This document shows positions 26,007 to 33,772 of a DNA stretch of 64,000 nucleotides, in pieces (the first letter of the stretch is position 1; each line of letters starts with the position of its first letter). The DNA is taken from NCBI RefSeq assembly GCF_039831995.1, contig NZ_JBDOIO010000004.1, forward strand, positions 1,240,001 to 1,304,000, written 5' to 3'. The notes under the pieces were generated by a model. It was not told the origin of the DNA. It did not search any database and saw nothing but the letters and a program-made list of their open reading frames with translations. Made by a program: the position numbers and the translations under genes. Source of the DNA: Paenibacillus pabuli. GTDB lineage: Bacteria; Bacillota; Bacilli; Paenibacillales; Paenibacillaceae.

Positions 26007-26825
26007 TTACATCTGTTCCCGGTGAATGAGGCGGAATTCCTTCGGCGACATGCCGAACCGGGAGCGGAATACACGGTGGAAATACGTGTAATTGTTAAAT
26101 CCGGACGATTCAGCGACATGCTCCAGCGTCATCGGACTGAAAATGATCCGTTCCCTGGCCATGTTCAGCCGTACGTCCAGGGTGTACTGCATGATACTTT
26201 TGCCAAACGCCTCCTTGAAAAGATGAACCCCGCGCGACACGCTGATGCCAACATGGGTTGCCACATCTTCTAGCTTGAACAGGGATGAAGCATTCTCCTC
26301 GATATAATTTTTTATTTCATAGGCCACATAATTGGTATTGGTTATCGTCGGATGCTCGGAGAGAAGGCGATCGACTTCCAGACACAAGATACGCATGTAG
26401 TAACTGGAGATCTCGGGATATGGATTGGATATTCGGCGCTGCTCCAGCACGAGTTGACGGAACAGGGTCAGCAGGCTTTCGGTCAATTCGACCTTAACCC
26501 GGTTCGGTCTCTTGTGGCGTTCCCACCATTCATCCACCCAGGAACCATTGAAAAAGATATGGTAGTCGCCGCTCTCTACGAGTCGTTCCCCCATCGGATT
26601 ACGCTCATTGTCTATTTTGAGTTCATAAGGCTCGTCCGGACTGAAAAGAAGCAGATCGCCCGCATCGACGAGCAACATCTCGCCATTGATTCTTGCCCGG
26701 CAGCGACCATCGGTCTGCAGCCTTAGAAGGTAGTTCTTAACCCCATCGGGATGAATACCAGCATAGGGTTTGCGATGAAATGAGAAGCCTGCTGTAAGAA
26801 CCTGGCAGGAATAATCGGTCGGCAT
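26007..26825 (-). CDS. AraC-family transcriptional regulator
   Basis: A 272-residue regulator. An N-terminal cupin-like sensor domain (~1-150: GDLLLFSPDEPYELKI) is followed by two helix-turn-helix units (~170-270), ending LEHVAESSGFNNYTYFHRVFRSRFGMSPKEFR. It is divergent from the Gfo/Idh - isomerase - ThuA genes and probably controls them in response to the cognate sugar; that link is inferred from position. The second ATG (26825) sits 7 nt after AAGGAG and is preferred over the first, which is one base from it. Confidence 0.88.
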   Translation of the reverse strand: MPTDYSCQVLTAGFSFHRKPYAGIHPDGVKNYLLRLQTDGRCRARINGEMLLVDAGDLLLFSPDEPYELKIDNERNPMGERLVESGDYHIFFNGSWVDEWWERHKRPNRVKVELTESLLTLFRQLVLEQRRISNPYPEISSYYMRILCLEVDRLLSEHPTITNTNYVAYEIKNYIEENASSLFKLEDVATHVGISVSRGVHLFKEAFGKSIMQYTLDVRLNMARERIIFSPMTLEHVAESSGFNNYTYFHRVFRSRFGMSPKEFRLIHREQM

Positions 26826-26983
26826 TGGCATACTCCTTGCAATTTGAAAATTATGACCAGATAGTTCATGTTTCGATCATATTATTCATTTTAATTGAAC
26901 CCAAAACGGAATACCATAGTATTAAATTCAAGGCACAACATTCATCACAGCTTCTCACCATGCGTAAGGAGATGAACGTCACA

Positions 26984-28096
26984 TTGGAGAAAATAAAAGC
27001 AGGCATCATCGGGTGCGGTAATATTAGCGCCATATATCTGGAGAATCTCAAAAATAGCCCTCTCATTGAAATTGTAGCTGTTGCGGACTTGATCCGTGAA
27101 CGTGCTCAGGAACGGGCAGATGAATTTAATATCGCAAACGTTTACAATGTAGATGAGTTGCTGCAAAATAAGGAAATCGAGCTTGTGCTGAACCTGACGG
27201 TGCCTGGCAGTCATGCCATGACCGATCTGGCTGTGCTCGAGTCAGGCAAGCACGTGTATGCCGAGAAACCACTGGCTATTTCTCTCGAAGACGGCCGCAA
27301 GGTTATCGAACTCGCTGAAGAAAAAGGATTGTATGTCGGTTCTGCACCAGACACCTTCCTTGGATCAGGCATTCAGACAGCACGTCAGGCTATCGTAGAT
27401 GGTCTGATCGGGAAACCGATTGCGGCTACTTCTTTCTTCATGGGTGGCGGACCCGAAGCATGGCATCCCGATCCGGAGTTCTTCTATATTGCGGGAGGAG
27501 GACCTATGTTTGACATGGGACCTTACTATCTGACAGCTCTGGTTACATTGCTTGGACCGATTCGGAGAATCAGCTCCTCTGCAGGCATTCAGATCACGGA
27601 TCGCGTGATAGGATCGGGACCGAAGGAAGGAACGCCTCTGCGGGTGCAAACTCCGACGCACCTGGCGGGTACCATTGATTTTACCGACGGTGCCATTGCA
27701 ACGATGATCACCAGCTTCGATATTCGTGGAGCTTCGGACTTGCCGCGGATTGAGATTTACGGAACCGAAGGCACGCTGAGTGTACCGGATCCTAACTTCT
27801 TCAATGGTGAAGTAAAGCTGCGCAGATTCGGTCAGGACACGTGGGAGACGGTAACCCCTGTTTTTGAGAGCAAACAAAATGAACGCGGAATTGGTGTTAC
27901 CGAGATGGTCGAATCCATTCGTGCCGGACGTGAACACAAAGCCAGCGGCCAGCTCGCGTATCACGTGCTTGAAGCGATGCATGCATTCCAGCGCTCTTCA
28001 TTGGAGGGCAAGCACGTCATGCTTGAGAGTACTTATGATCCAAGTACAGTAACCCAAGCGAATGAGGATCAGACAGAAACTGTGCAATCAAATTAA
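26984..28096 (+). CDS. Gfo/Idh/MocA-family dehydrogenase
   Basis: A ~370-residue NAD(P)-dependent sugar/polyol dehydrogenase. The Rossmann motif AGIIGCGNISAIYLENL is at the N-terminus, AEKPLAISLEDG holds the catalytic Lys, and GGGPMFDMGPYYLTAL the Asp/Tyr region. I start at the TTG at 26984, which gives MEKIKAG, ~12 nt after AAGGAG; an ATG at 26960 lacks a ribosome site and the ATG at 26972 abuts it. It is the first gene of a likely catabolic set with the isomerase and the ThuA protein. Confidence 0.85.
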   Translation: MEKIKAGIIGCGNISAIYLENLKNSPLIEIVAVADLIRERAQERADEFNIANVYNVDELLQNKEIELVLNLTVPGSHAMTDLAVLESGKHVYAEKPLAISLEDGRKVIELAEEKGLYVGSAPDTFLGSGIQTARQAIVDGLIGKPIAATSFFMGGGPEAWHPDPEFFYIAGGGPMFDMGPYYLTALVTLLGPIRRISSSAGIQITDRVIGSGPKEGTPLRVQTPTHLAGTIDFTDGAIATMITSFDIRGASDLPRIEIYGTEGTLSVPDPNFFNGEVKLRRFGQDTWETVTPVFESKQNERGIGVTEMVESIRAGREHKASGQLAYHVLEAMHAFQRSSLEGKHVMLESTYDPSTVTQANEDQTETVQSN

Positions 28097-28312
28097 GGCA
28101 ATTCAGTTGATTCAAAGTTGAAGTGAGGGCAACACAAGAAGGTGGTTTTTCCATCTGGAATAACCAGTATTGTTACGTTTAATTTCAGGATAGAAACGCT
28201 CCAGATTTTCCACACTACGAAGACAAACTTGTGATCTGAACGGTACATTTATGCAGTTCTTGGTTCATTTAATCAGCAATTATACGATATTTAATCCAGG
28301 GAGGAATCGCAC

Positions 28313-29281
28313 TTGAAACTCGGCGTATTTTTGGTACTATTCGGAGGACGTAAATTGGAGGATGCACTTGATTACGTAGCATCCAAGGGTTTGAAAGCAG
28401 TTGAGATCGGAACCGGAGGACATCCAGGCAATGCACATTGCAATCCGGATGAACTTCTGAACAATGAAGCAGCATTGAAAAACTTCAAAAATGCAGTGGA
28501 ATCACGCGGTCTGACCATCAGCGCACTGAGCTGTCATGGTAACCCGCTTCATCCACAAAAAGATATCGCCAAAGGTTTCCACGATGATTTCGTGAAAACT
28601 GTTCAATTGGCTCAAAAGCTGGAAGTTCCTGTAGTGAACACATTCTCCGGTTGTCCGGGAGACCATGAAGATGCGAAATATCCGAACTGGCCTGTTGCAC
28701 CGTGGCCGAATGATTTCCAGGAAGTGTTGAAATGGCAATGGGAGAACAAGGTCATCCCTTACTGGACAGAGTGGGGCAAGTATGCAGCAGATCATAATGT
28801 GAAAGTAGGATTGGAATTGCATGGTGGATTCTCAGTGCATACCCCAGCCACTTTGTTAAGACTGCGTGAGGCTGCAGGGGAAGTTATTGGTGCTAATCTG
28901 GATCCAAGTCACATGTGGTGGCAAGGAATCGATCCGGTTCAAGCGATCCACATTCTTGGACGTGAAGGTGCAATCCATCACTTCCATGCCAAAGATACAA
29001 CGATCGATCCGGTAAACGTAAACAAACATGGTTTGACAGATATGCAGGATTACACTAACATGCTTGACCGTGCTTGGCAGTTCCGCTCGGTTGGCTATGG
29101 TCATGATAACAAGACTTGGGCAGATATTATCAGTGCCTTGCGTCTCGTAGGCTACGATTATGTTGTAAGTATTGAACACGAAGACGGTCTGATGTCGGTT
29201 GAAGAAGGATTCTCTAAAGCCGTACAAAATCTCCAGCAAGTATTGATTGAGGAACCGCTGGGCGACATGTGGTGGGTTTAG
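28313..29281 (+). CDS. Sugar phosphate isomerase/epimerase (TIM barrel)
   Basis: A 322-residue protein of the AP-endonuclease-2-like xylose-isomerase-type TIM barrel family. It starts KLGVFLVLFGGRKLEDALDY; metal-ligand-like residues appear in LELHGGFSVHTPAT, NLDPSHMWWQG, IHHFHAKDT and VVSIEHEDGLM. Members epimerise or isomerise sugars such as inosose derivatives. The start is TTG, 8 nt after GGGAGG. It is separated from the dehydrogenase by 216 bp without a clear terminator and is followed 24 bp later by the ThuA gene. Confidence 0.88.
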   Translation: MKLGVFLVLFGGRKLEDALDYVASKGLKAVEIGTGGHPGNAHCNPDELLNNEAALKNFKNAVESRGLTISALSCHGNPLHPQKDIAKGFHDDFVKTVQLAQKLEVPVVNTFSGCPGDHEDAKYPNWPVAPWPNDFQEVLKWQWENKVIPYWTEWGKYAADHNVKVGLELHGGFSVHTPATLLRLREAAGEVIGANLDPSHMWWQGIDPVQAIHILGREGAIHHFHAKDTTIDPVNVNKHGLTDMQDYTNMLDRAWQFRSVGYGHDNKTWADIISALRLVGYDYVVSIEHEDGLMSVEEGFSKAVQNLQQVLIEEPLGDMWWV

Positions 29282-29305
29282 AGCTACACTAGGGGGAAAT
29301 TGAAT

Positions 29306-30034
29306 ATGATTAACGTCACCATTTGGAATGAATTTGTCCATGAGAAAATTCACGATGAAGTAAGGGGAGTCTATCCGGATGGTTTGCACCGGGCGCTGGC
29401 AGACGGACTTGGCGGCGAAGGATTCGCGATTCGGACAGCTACACTGGATCAGCCTGAACACGGACTAAGTGATGAGGTGCTGAATTCCACAGATGTGCTG
29501 ATATGGTGGGGACATATGGCACATGATCGCGTAAGTGACGAGATCTCACAGAAGGTTGCACAACGAGTGTTGAACGGCATGGGATTGATCGTCCTGCATT
29601 CCGGGCATTTCTCCAAACCGTTCAAGGCATTAATGGGCACCAGTTGTGATCTGAAATGGCGTGTGGCTGACGAGCAGGAGATCGTATGGTGTGTCAATCC
29701 ATCTCATCCCATTGCGGATGGGATTGAAGGCAAGATTGTACTTGAAAAAGAAGAAATGTACGGTGAATTCTTCGATATTCCGGTACCCGATGAGCTCGTG
29801 TTCGTAAGCAACTTCCAGGGTGGGGAAGTGTTCCGAAGCGGCTGTACCTTCCGTCGCGGCGAAGGCAAGATCTTTTACTTCCGTCCAGGCCATGAAACCT
29901 ATCCGACGTATTACAAGCCGGAAATCCTTAGAGTGATCAGCAATGCAGTAAAATGGGCATATCCTGCCCACAGCTTCAAGCCGCAATTTGGCAAGAGTGA
30001 ACCTGTAAGACCATTTGGTGGCGTGCTGGTCTAG
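29306..30034 (+). CDS. ThuA-domain protein
   Basis: A 242-residue protein of the ThuA-like class I glutamine-amidotransferase fold: [49 protein letters not shown] and a C-terminal [17 protein letters not shown]. Related proteins (trehalose utilisation, 3-ketoglycoside catabolism) accompany Gfo/Idh enzymes and TIM-barrel isomerases, as here. The exact reaction is unknown. The ATG at 29306 lies 8 nt after GGGGGA. It is the last gene of the set, before a terminator. Confidence 0.85.
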   Translation: MINVTIWNEFVHEKIHDEVRGVYPDGLHRALADGLGGEGFAIRTATLDQPEHGLSDEVLNSTDVLIWWGHMAHDRVSDEISQKVAQRVLNGMGLIVLHSGHFSKPFKALMGTSCDLKWRVADEQEIVWCVNPSHPIADGIEGKIVLEKEEMYGEFFDIPVPDELVFVSNFQGGEVFRSGCTFRRGEGKIFYFRPGHETYPTYYKPEILRVISNAVKWAYPAHSFKPQFGKSEPVRPFGGVLV

Positions 30035-30078
30035 GCCGCAAAGGTAGTATCTGATTGGACAAATGAAACGGTATACCC

Positions 30079-30127
30079 TAGAACCCTTCTCCGAGTCAAA
30101 TATGACTGTGGCAGTTGGGTTCTTTTT
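30079..30127 (+). terminator. Intrinsic terminator after the ThuA gene
   Basis: AGAACCC ... GGGTTCT outer stem with inner AGTCA/TGACT, then TTTTT. The rest of the gap to 30334 has no further feature I can support. Confidence 0.8.
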
Positions 30128-30334
30128 GGGTAAGATAGGTACATGGGAGTTATACGATATTTGCCATGGTTCATCGAATCATCCTGAGGTATACTGTGTT
30201 GTATGGTCGAAGTGGAATAATGCCTATTAAATTTTAACTTTTTTACGGCAGACGTTTTCTTTGAGACGTAAATGTGTTATTATGAAATATACTAACAAAA
30301 TGTAAGTTGAGTGATCTCTAAAGAGGTGATTAAT

Positions 30335-30652
30335 GTGGAAGGCCAAGATTTGCGGATGTGTCCGCGTTTTGAGACGGCGTTCTCGTTTTTAGGCAAACGC
30401 TGGAACGGTCTGATTATTCAAACGTTGATGAGTGGGTCAAAGCGATTCAAGGATATTTCCAATCTGATTCCGTCGATGAGTGATAAGATGTTATCTGAAC
30501 GGATGAAAGATCTGGAGAGTGAAGGTATTCTGATTCGTCATGTTTATCCCGAGACGCCTGTTCGTATTGAATACGAACTAACAGAAAAAGGGAAAGCGCT
30601 GCAGCCTGTAATGAACCAAATTCAGGACTGGGCTGAGCAATGGGTAGATTAA
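30335..30652 (+). CDS. HxlR-family transcriptional regulator
   Basis: A 105-residue winged-helix regulator. The family Cys lies in RMCPRFETAFSFLGKRWNG, followed by FKDISNLIPSMSDKMLSERMKDLESEGILIR and the wing RIEYELTEKGKAL. HxlR/YodB-type proteins sense electrophiles or other stresses through that N-terminal Cys; the target here is unknown. The GTG at 30335 follows AAAGAGGTGATTAAT and is preferred over the GTG eight codons earlier. It is monocistronic with a terminator. Confidence 0.88.
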   Translation: MEGQDLRMCPRFETAFSFLGKRWNGLIIQTLMSGSKRFKDISNLIPSMSDKMLSERMKDLESEGILIRHVYPETPVRIEYELTEKGKALQPVMNQIQDWAEQWVD

Positions 30653-30697
30653 ACGATACGTATGCCCAGGCTCAATCCTGTGACCTGACAACAAAGA

Positions 30698-30729
30698 GCT
30701 CTTGATTTCGTTGAAATCAGGAGTTTTTT
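30698..30729 (+). terminator. Intrinsic terminator after the HxlR gene
   Basis: GCTCTTGATTTC gtt GAAATCAGGAG hairpin followed by TTTTTT. Confidence 0.85.
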
Positions 30730-30890
30730 GTCTCTATACTCCGTCAACTCAGTCATAGTTCTTAGCCAGTTCGGCATTCAGGGATGTAAGAAACCAGCTT
30801 TTTCCTGCAGGTCCTGCACATATTGACAGGAGTTATAGTATAATTTAAGAAAAATGGCCGCAGGCGGCCGGAGCGAGGAGGCCACTTGTC

Positions 30891-31619
30891 ATGAGAGAAG
30901 AAAGCTTATCCCGTGAAATACGCTACGGCAAACAAGATATTGCGGAACTTCAGAGCGCATCCATTCAGGTGCATCTGATTTACAAAAAAGCTGCGGAACT
31001 GTTTAAATATTATGTTAATCCCCGTCTGGATCAACAGGATCCAAATGAAGCCAATCAACTCGGAAGCAGCAATGGTCAGGAACTGGCTCCGGTCGTCCTG
31101 CAAAAATGGATTCAAACAGCTTCAGGCTGGAAATGTATTGGATGTGAATTAAGATACCCGGGAGCTATACAGGATAAGCTGGATGATGATTTTCCGCGTG
31201 GTCAGTTTATTGGAGCTGCTGGAGAACGAAGATATGTGAAACCCGAAATGCTAATTCAAGCCATTGTATGGTCTCAATATGAAAAAATCAGGCTGCTGGC
31301 GCCGTGGCTTGGTGATGAAGCTTTTTACACCGCACAAGAGCTGGACGTCATCGCCCGGTATATCGTCCCGACCTATTTCTCTGAACGTCCCCTGCATGAG
31401 CGGGGTAAGCTCTTCAAAATTCACCATCCTTACAGTCAGATTCCACTGTATCAGGAATACGTAACCGCTCCTACATTCTGTGTACAGGTGGATGGAGAAC
31501 TACTCGAAGGGCGGTTATTGACAGGTGTTTATGTGTCAGAGGAACAGTTCTACGGGCTGAATCCGTATCTGAAGAACGGGGACGGGGGCCGGACTTATAT
31601 GCAGGCTTGTGTTCAATAG
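30891..31619 (+). CDS. Hypothetical protein of 242 residues
   Basis: Unrecognised. The protein is soluble with no signal peptide. Visible features are a helical N-terminal third (SREIRYGKQDIAELQSASIQ), two cysteines in ASGWKCIGCELRYPG that could form a CxxC metal or redox site, and aromatic-rich blocks (SQYEKIRLLAPWLGDEAFYT, KIHHPYSQIPLYQEY). GAGGAGG lies 9 nt before the ATG. It is a single-gene unit with its own terminator. Confidence 0.7.
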   Translation: MREESLSREIRYGKQDIAELQSASIQVHLIYKKAAELFKYYVNPRLDQQDPNEANQLGSSNGQELAPVVLQKWIQTASGWKCIGCELRYPGAIQDKLDDDFPRGQFIGAAGERRYVKPEMLIQAIVWSQYEKIRLLAPWLGDEAFYTAQELDVIARYIVPTYFSERPLHERGKLFKIHHPYSQIPLYQEYVTAPTFCVQVDGELLEGRLLTGVYVSEEQFYGLNPYLKNGDGGRTYMQACVQ

Positions 31620-31659
31620 ATTTTAAGTAAACGATCGGGTTGGATGAACCCGAACGAAG

Positions 31660-31681
31660 GAGCCCGCATGCGGGCTTTTTT
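31660..31681 (+). terminator. Intrinsic terminator after the 242-residue protein
   Basis: GAGCCCGC at GCGGGCTTTTTT. Confidence 0.85.
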
Positions 31682-31804
31682 GTGCTGCAGGAAGGAATAG
31701 GGAAGAAAAGTAACGGCATTGACACTTTTTTTGGATGAATATTGTGCCATAATAGAGGTTATGGACAACAGGGTGAAGATTTTACGCAGGGTGGTGTTAC
31801 CGAC

Positions 31805-32515
31805 ATGAAGAAGAAGATCCCTGGTTACATCGGTTTATGTTTGCTAGTTTTGGCAATTCTGGCCGGATGTACAGAGACACAGCCTTCTGAACAGCCGGTG
31901 GTCAAGGAGACCGATTCCTCCAATACCATTACCGTTGCTGTCGATGGAAGTACCTTTTTGCCTGATGCAACGAAGTCCATCAAGAGGGATTTTAGTGAAG
32001 GACTCACGCTTAAGAAGGCGCTATTGAACAGCGGTCTGGTTGATTTTACGGCTGACGGCAAGCGGATTCAATCCGTAGGGGAAGTTTCGCTCGATTCCTC
32101 GCTAAGCTGGGCAGTTAAGCTAAACGACAAGGATATTGATCCGGAAAATTGGGGCATGGAGCTTCATGCCAAGGATGAAGTGATCATTTACGTAAAAGCC
32201 GCCGACAGTACAGGAGAAGGTGTTGCATATCAGACAACCCTGCTCAAGATCAGCGGCGGCAATATTATGCCAGACCTCAATCGTCAATATGCAGGTGTCT
32301 ATATCCAGGAGTGCACGGTTCGTGATGTACTTAAGTCCAGCGGCATCGTCAGAATGTCGGAAAATAACAAATACGTCGTTTCCGTCGAAAATGTTGTTCC
32401 ACGCATGAATCAGCGCTGGGTGATTATGGTGAACGATAAGGAATTGATGGAAAACGGTTTGGATATGAAGTTGAATCCACGTGATGCGGTTAAATTACAG
32501 TTAACGGCATCTTAA
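31805..32515 (+). CDS. Lipoprotein with two DUF4430-like repeats
   Basis: A 236-residue predicted lipoprotein: basic KKKIPG, hydrophobic stretch and lipobox LAGC at ~22. After a short linker it has two related ~80-residue units (about 45-135 and 145-236). Each runs L-x-x-A/V-L-x-x-S-G ... ISV-x-x-V ... RW-x-(V/I)-x-(V/L)-N-D-K ... and ends in a D-x-V strand, like the DUF4430/transcobalamin C-terminal fold. That fold binds corrinoids in some proteins, but many members have unknown roles. GGGTGGTG precedes the ATG at 31805; the frame is open 21 codons further up. Confidence 0.65.
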   Translation: MKKKIPGYIGLCLLVLAILAGCTETQPSEQPVVKETDSSNTITVAVDGSTFLPDATKSIKRDFSEGLTLKKALLNSGLVDFTADGKRIQSVGEVSLDSSLSWAVKLNDKDIDPENWGMELHAKDEVIIYVKAADSTGEGVAYQTTLLKISGGNIMPDLNRQYAGVYIQECTVRDVLKSSGIVRMSENNKYVVSVENVVPRMNQRWVIMVNDKELMENGLDMKLNPRDAVKLQLTAS

Positions 32516-32524
32516 ACATAATAT

Positions 32525-32561
32525 AAAGCCCGAACCTCTTAACCAGAGGACGGGCTTTTTT
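32525..32561 (+). terminator. Intrinsic terminator between the lipoprotein gene and fnr
   Basis: AAGCCCG..CCTCT ... AGAGG.CGGGCTTTTTT. Confidence 0.85.
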
Positions 32562-32619
32562 CATGCCATTTATAGATTCAACTCAGGAGCGGAAGGTGTT
32601 CGCTTCAAGCGCTTAAGGC

Positions 32620-33336
32620 TTAGATACGACAGATTTCATTGGGACACAGTTCACAATGGCAGATCCCTTGAAGCATTTTAAGGTCCTTGATCACAATCAT
32701 GCCGTTATCATATTCAATGGCATCTTTTTTGCGCAGATCGCTAAGCATGCGGTTTACACTTTCACGGGTGGCTCCAATCATGTTGGACAGGTCCGTGTGG
32801 GTAATTTTTTTATGGATAATCACGTGATCGCCGTGAGGCTCGCCATAGGAATTGGATAACCGGATCAAGGTGGAACAGAGCGCACCTGGTTTACCATATA
32901 ACATCAGGTCACGGAACTTGGTCTGGGTTAAACGGTGATGAATGCCCATCCACTTCATAAAATCAATAGCGAAGTCACAATGCTGACAGATCAGCATCTC
33001 CAGGTCTTTGTGCTCCAGTACACCGATTTCACTGTCTTCCAGCACTTCCGCCGAGAACGTATGCTTGGAACCGAAGAACGGATCTGCCTGACCAATCATA
33101 TCACCGGACTGGTACATATACATGATAAGCTCCTTGCCTTCATCCGTTGATTTGGTGATCTGGGCCCGGCCCCTTTTCATATAATAAAGTTTGTCGGACA
33201 CATCACCTTCCCAATACAGGTGGGTCCCTTCAGGAAAGGTACGGTCTTTCATGGTTACGAGCAGATGATTGAAATTCACTTCCGAGAAACAGTTCGTATT
33301 GCCGCGTTTTTCCATTACACTCAGTTGTTCTCTCAT
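32620..33336 (-). CDS. fnr: Anaerobic regulator Fnr (Crp/Fnr family)
   Basis: A 238-residue Crp/Fnr regulator, the same length as B. subtilis Fnr. A cyclic-nucleotide-binding-like domain (~20-140) is followed by a winged helix with THTDLSNMIGATRESVNRMLSDL. The C-terminal CHCELCPNEIC places the [4Fe-4S]-ligand cysteines at the C-terminus, as in Bacillus Fnr and unlike E. coli FNR. It should sense loss of oxygen and activate fermentation genes. Fnr boxes lie in front of adhE and pflB next door. The ATG at 33336 follows GGGGAG by 8 nt. Confidence 0.92.
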   Translation of the reverse strand: MREQLSVMEKRGNTNCFSEVNFNHLLVTMKDRTFPEGTHLYWEGDVSDKLYYMKRGRAQITKSTDEGKELIMYMYQSGDMIGQADPFFGSKHTFSAEVLEDSEIGVLEHKDLEMLICQHCDFAIDFMKWMGIHHRLTQTKFRDLMLYGKPGALCSTLIRLSNSYGEPHGDHVIIHKKITHTDLSNMIGATRESVNRMLSDLRKKDAIEYDNGMIVIKDLKMLQGICHCELCPNEICRI

Positions 33337-33549
33337 AAGTCTATCTCCCCTTTGTATCCACTCGGAGGGATTATAGTCATGCCATTCCCGCTCCGTGGTT
33401 CGCCGCAACCGTTGCCGTCCTGACTAGGTTCAACTCCGCCGGGGAGGACGGTACAAATTGCGGTGGTTCAATTTTTAAGTTCAGTATATACCTAATCTAT
33501 CCGTTTGAGGGGCATGGAAAGAGGGCAAAAATGACGAAATTCCAAACAT

Positions 33550-33565
33550 TGTGATTAAATTCACT
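33550..33565. promoter_or_regulatory. Imperfect Fnr box between fnr and adhE
   Basis: TGTGATTAAATTCACT, one mismatch from TGTGA-N6-TCACA. It could serve autoregulation of fnr. Confidence 0.45.
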
Positions 33566-33669
33566 TTAGAAAGGGAAGCATGCATTTGACAGCTCTATAT
33601 TTTAAATAAGAAGTAAATTTGACCTGCGGAGGGAACCACAAAAAACTTTAAATTAAATTTGTTATACTT

Positions 33670-33685
33670 TGTGAAAATAATCACA
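33670..33685 (+). promoter_or_regulatory. Fnr box upstream of adhE
   Basis: TGTGAAAATAATCACA matches the consensus perfectly. A possible -10 (TACGAT, 33707-33712) puts the box centre near -41.5, the class II activator position. Confidence 0.75.
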
Positions 33686-33772
33686 TAATTAATCTTTTCG
33701 ACATGATACGATGTGTACGTAAAGAAGAGAGACAAACCAAAACCAATACGAACCTTTAGGAGGATGAGGGAG

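Noticed and set aside
32599..32620. cre-like AAGCGCTTAA sequence downstream of fnr
   Set aside because: It does not fit the cre consensus at several fixed positions and lies at a 3' end.
33713..33772. Upstream extension of the adhE frame
   Set aside because: It overlaps the predicted transcription start and the ribosome site; the conserved protein starts at 33773.
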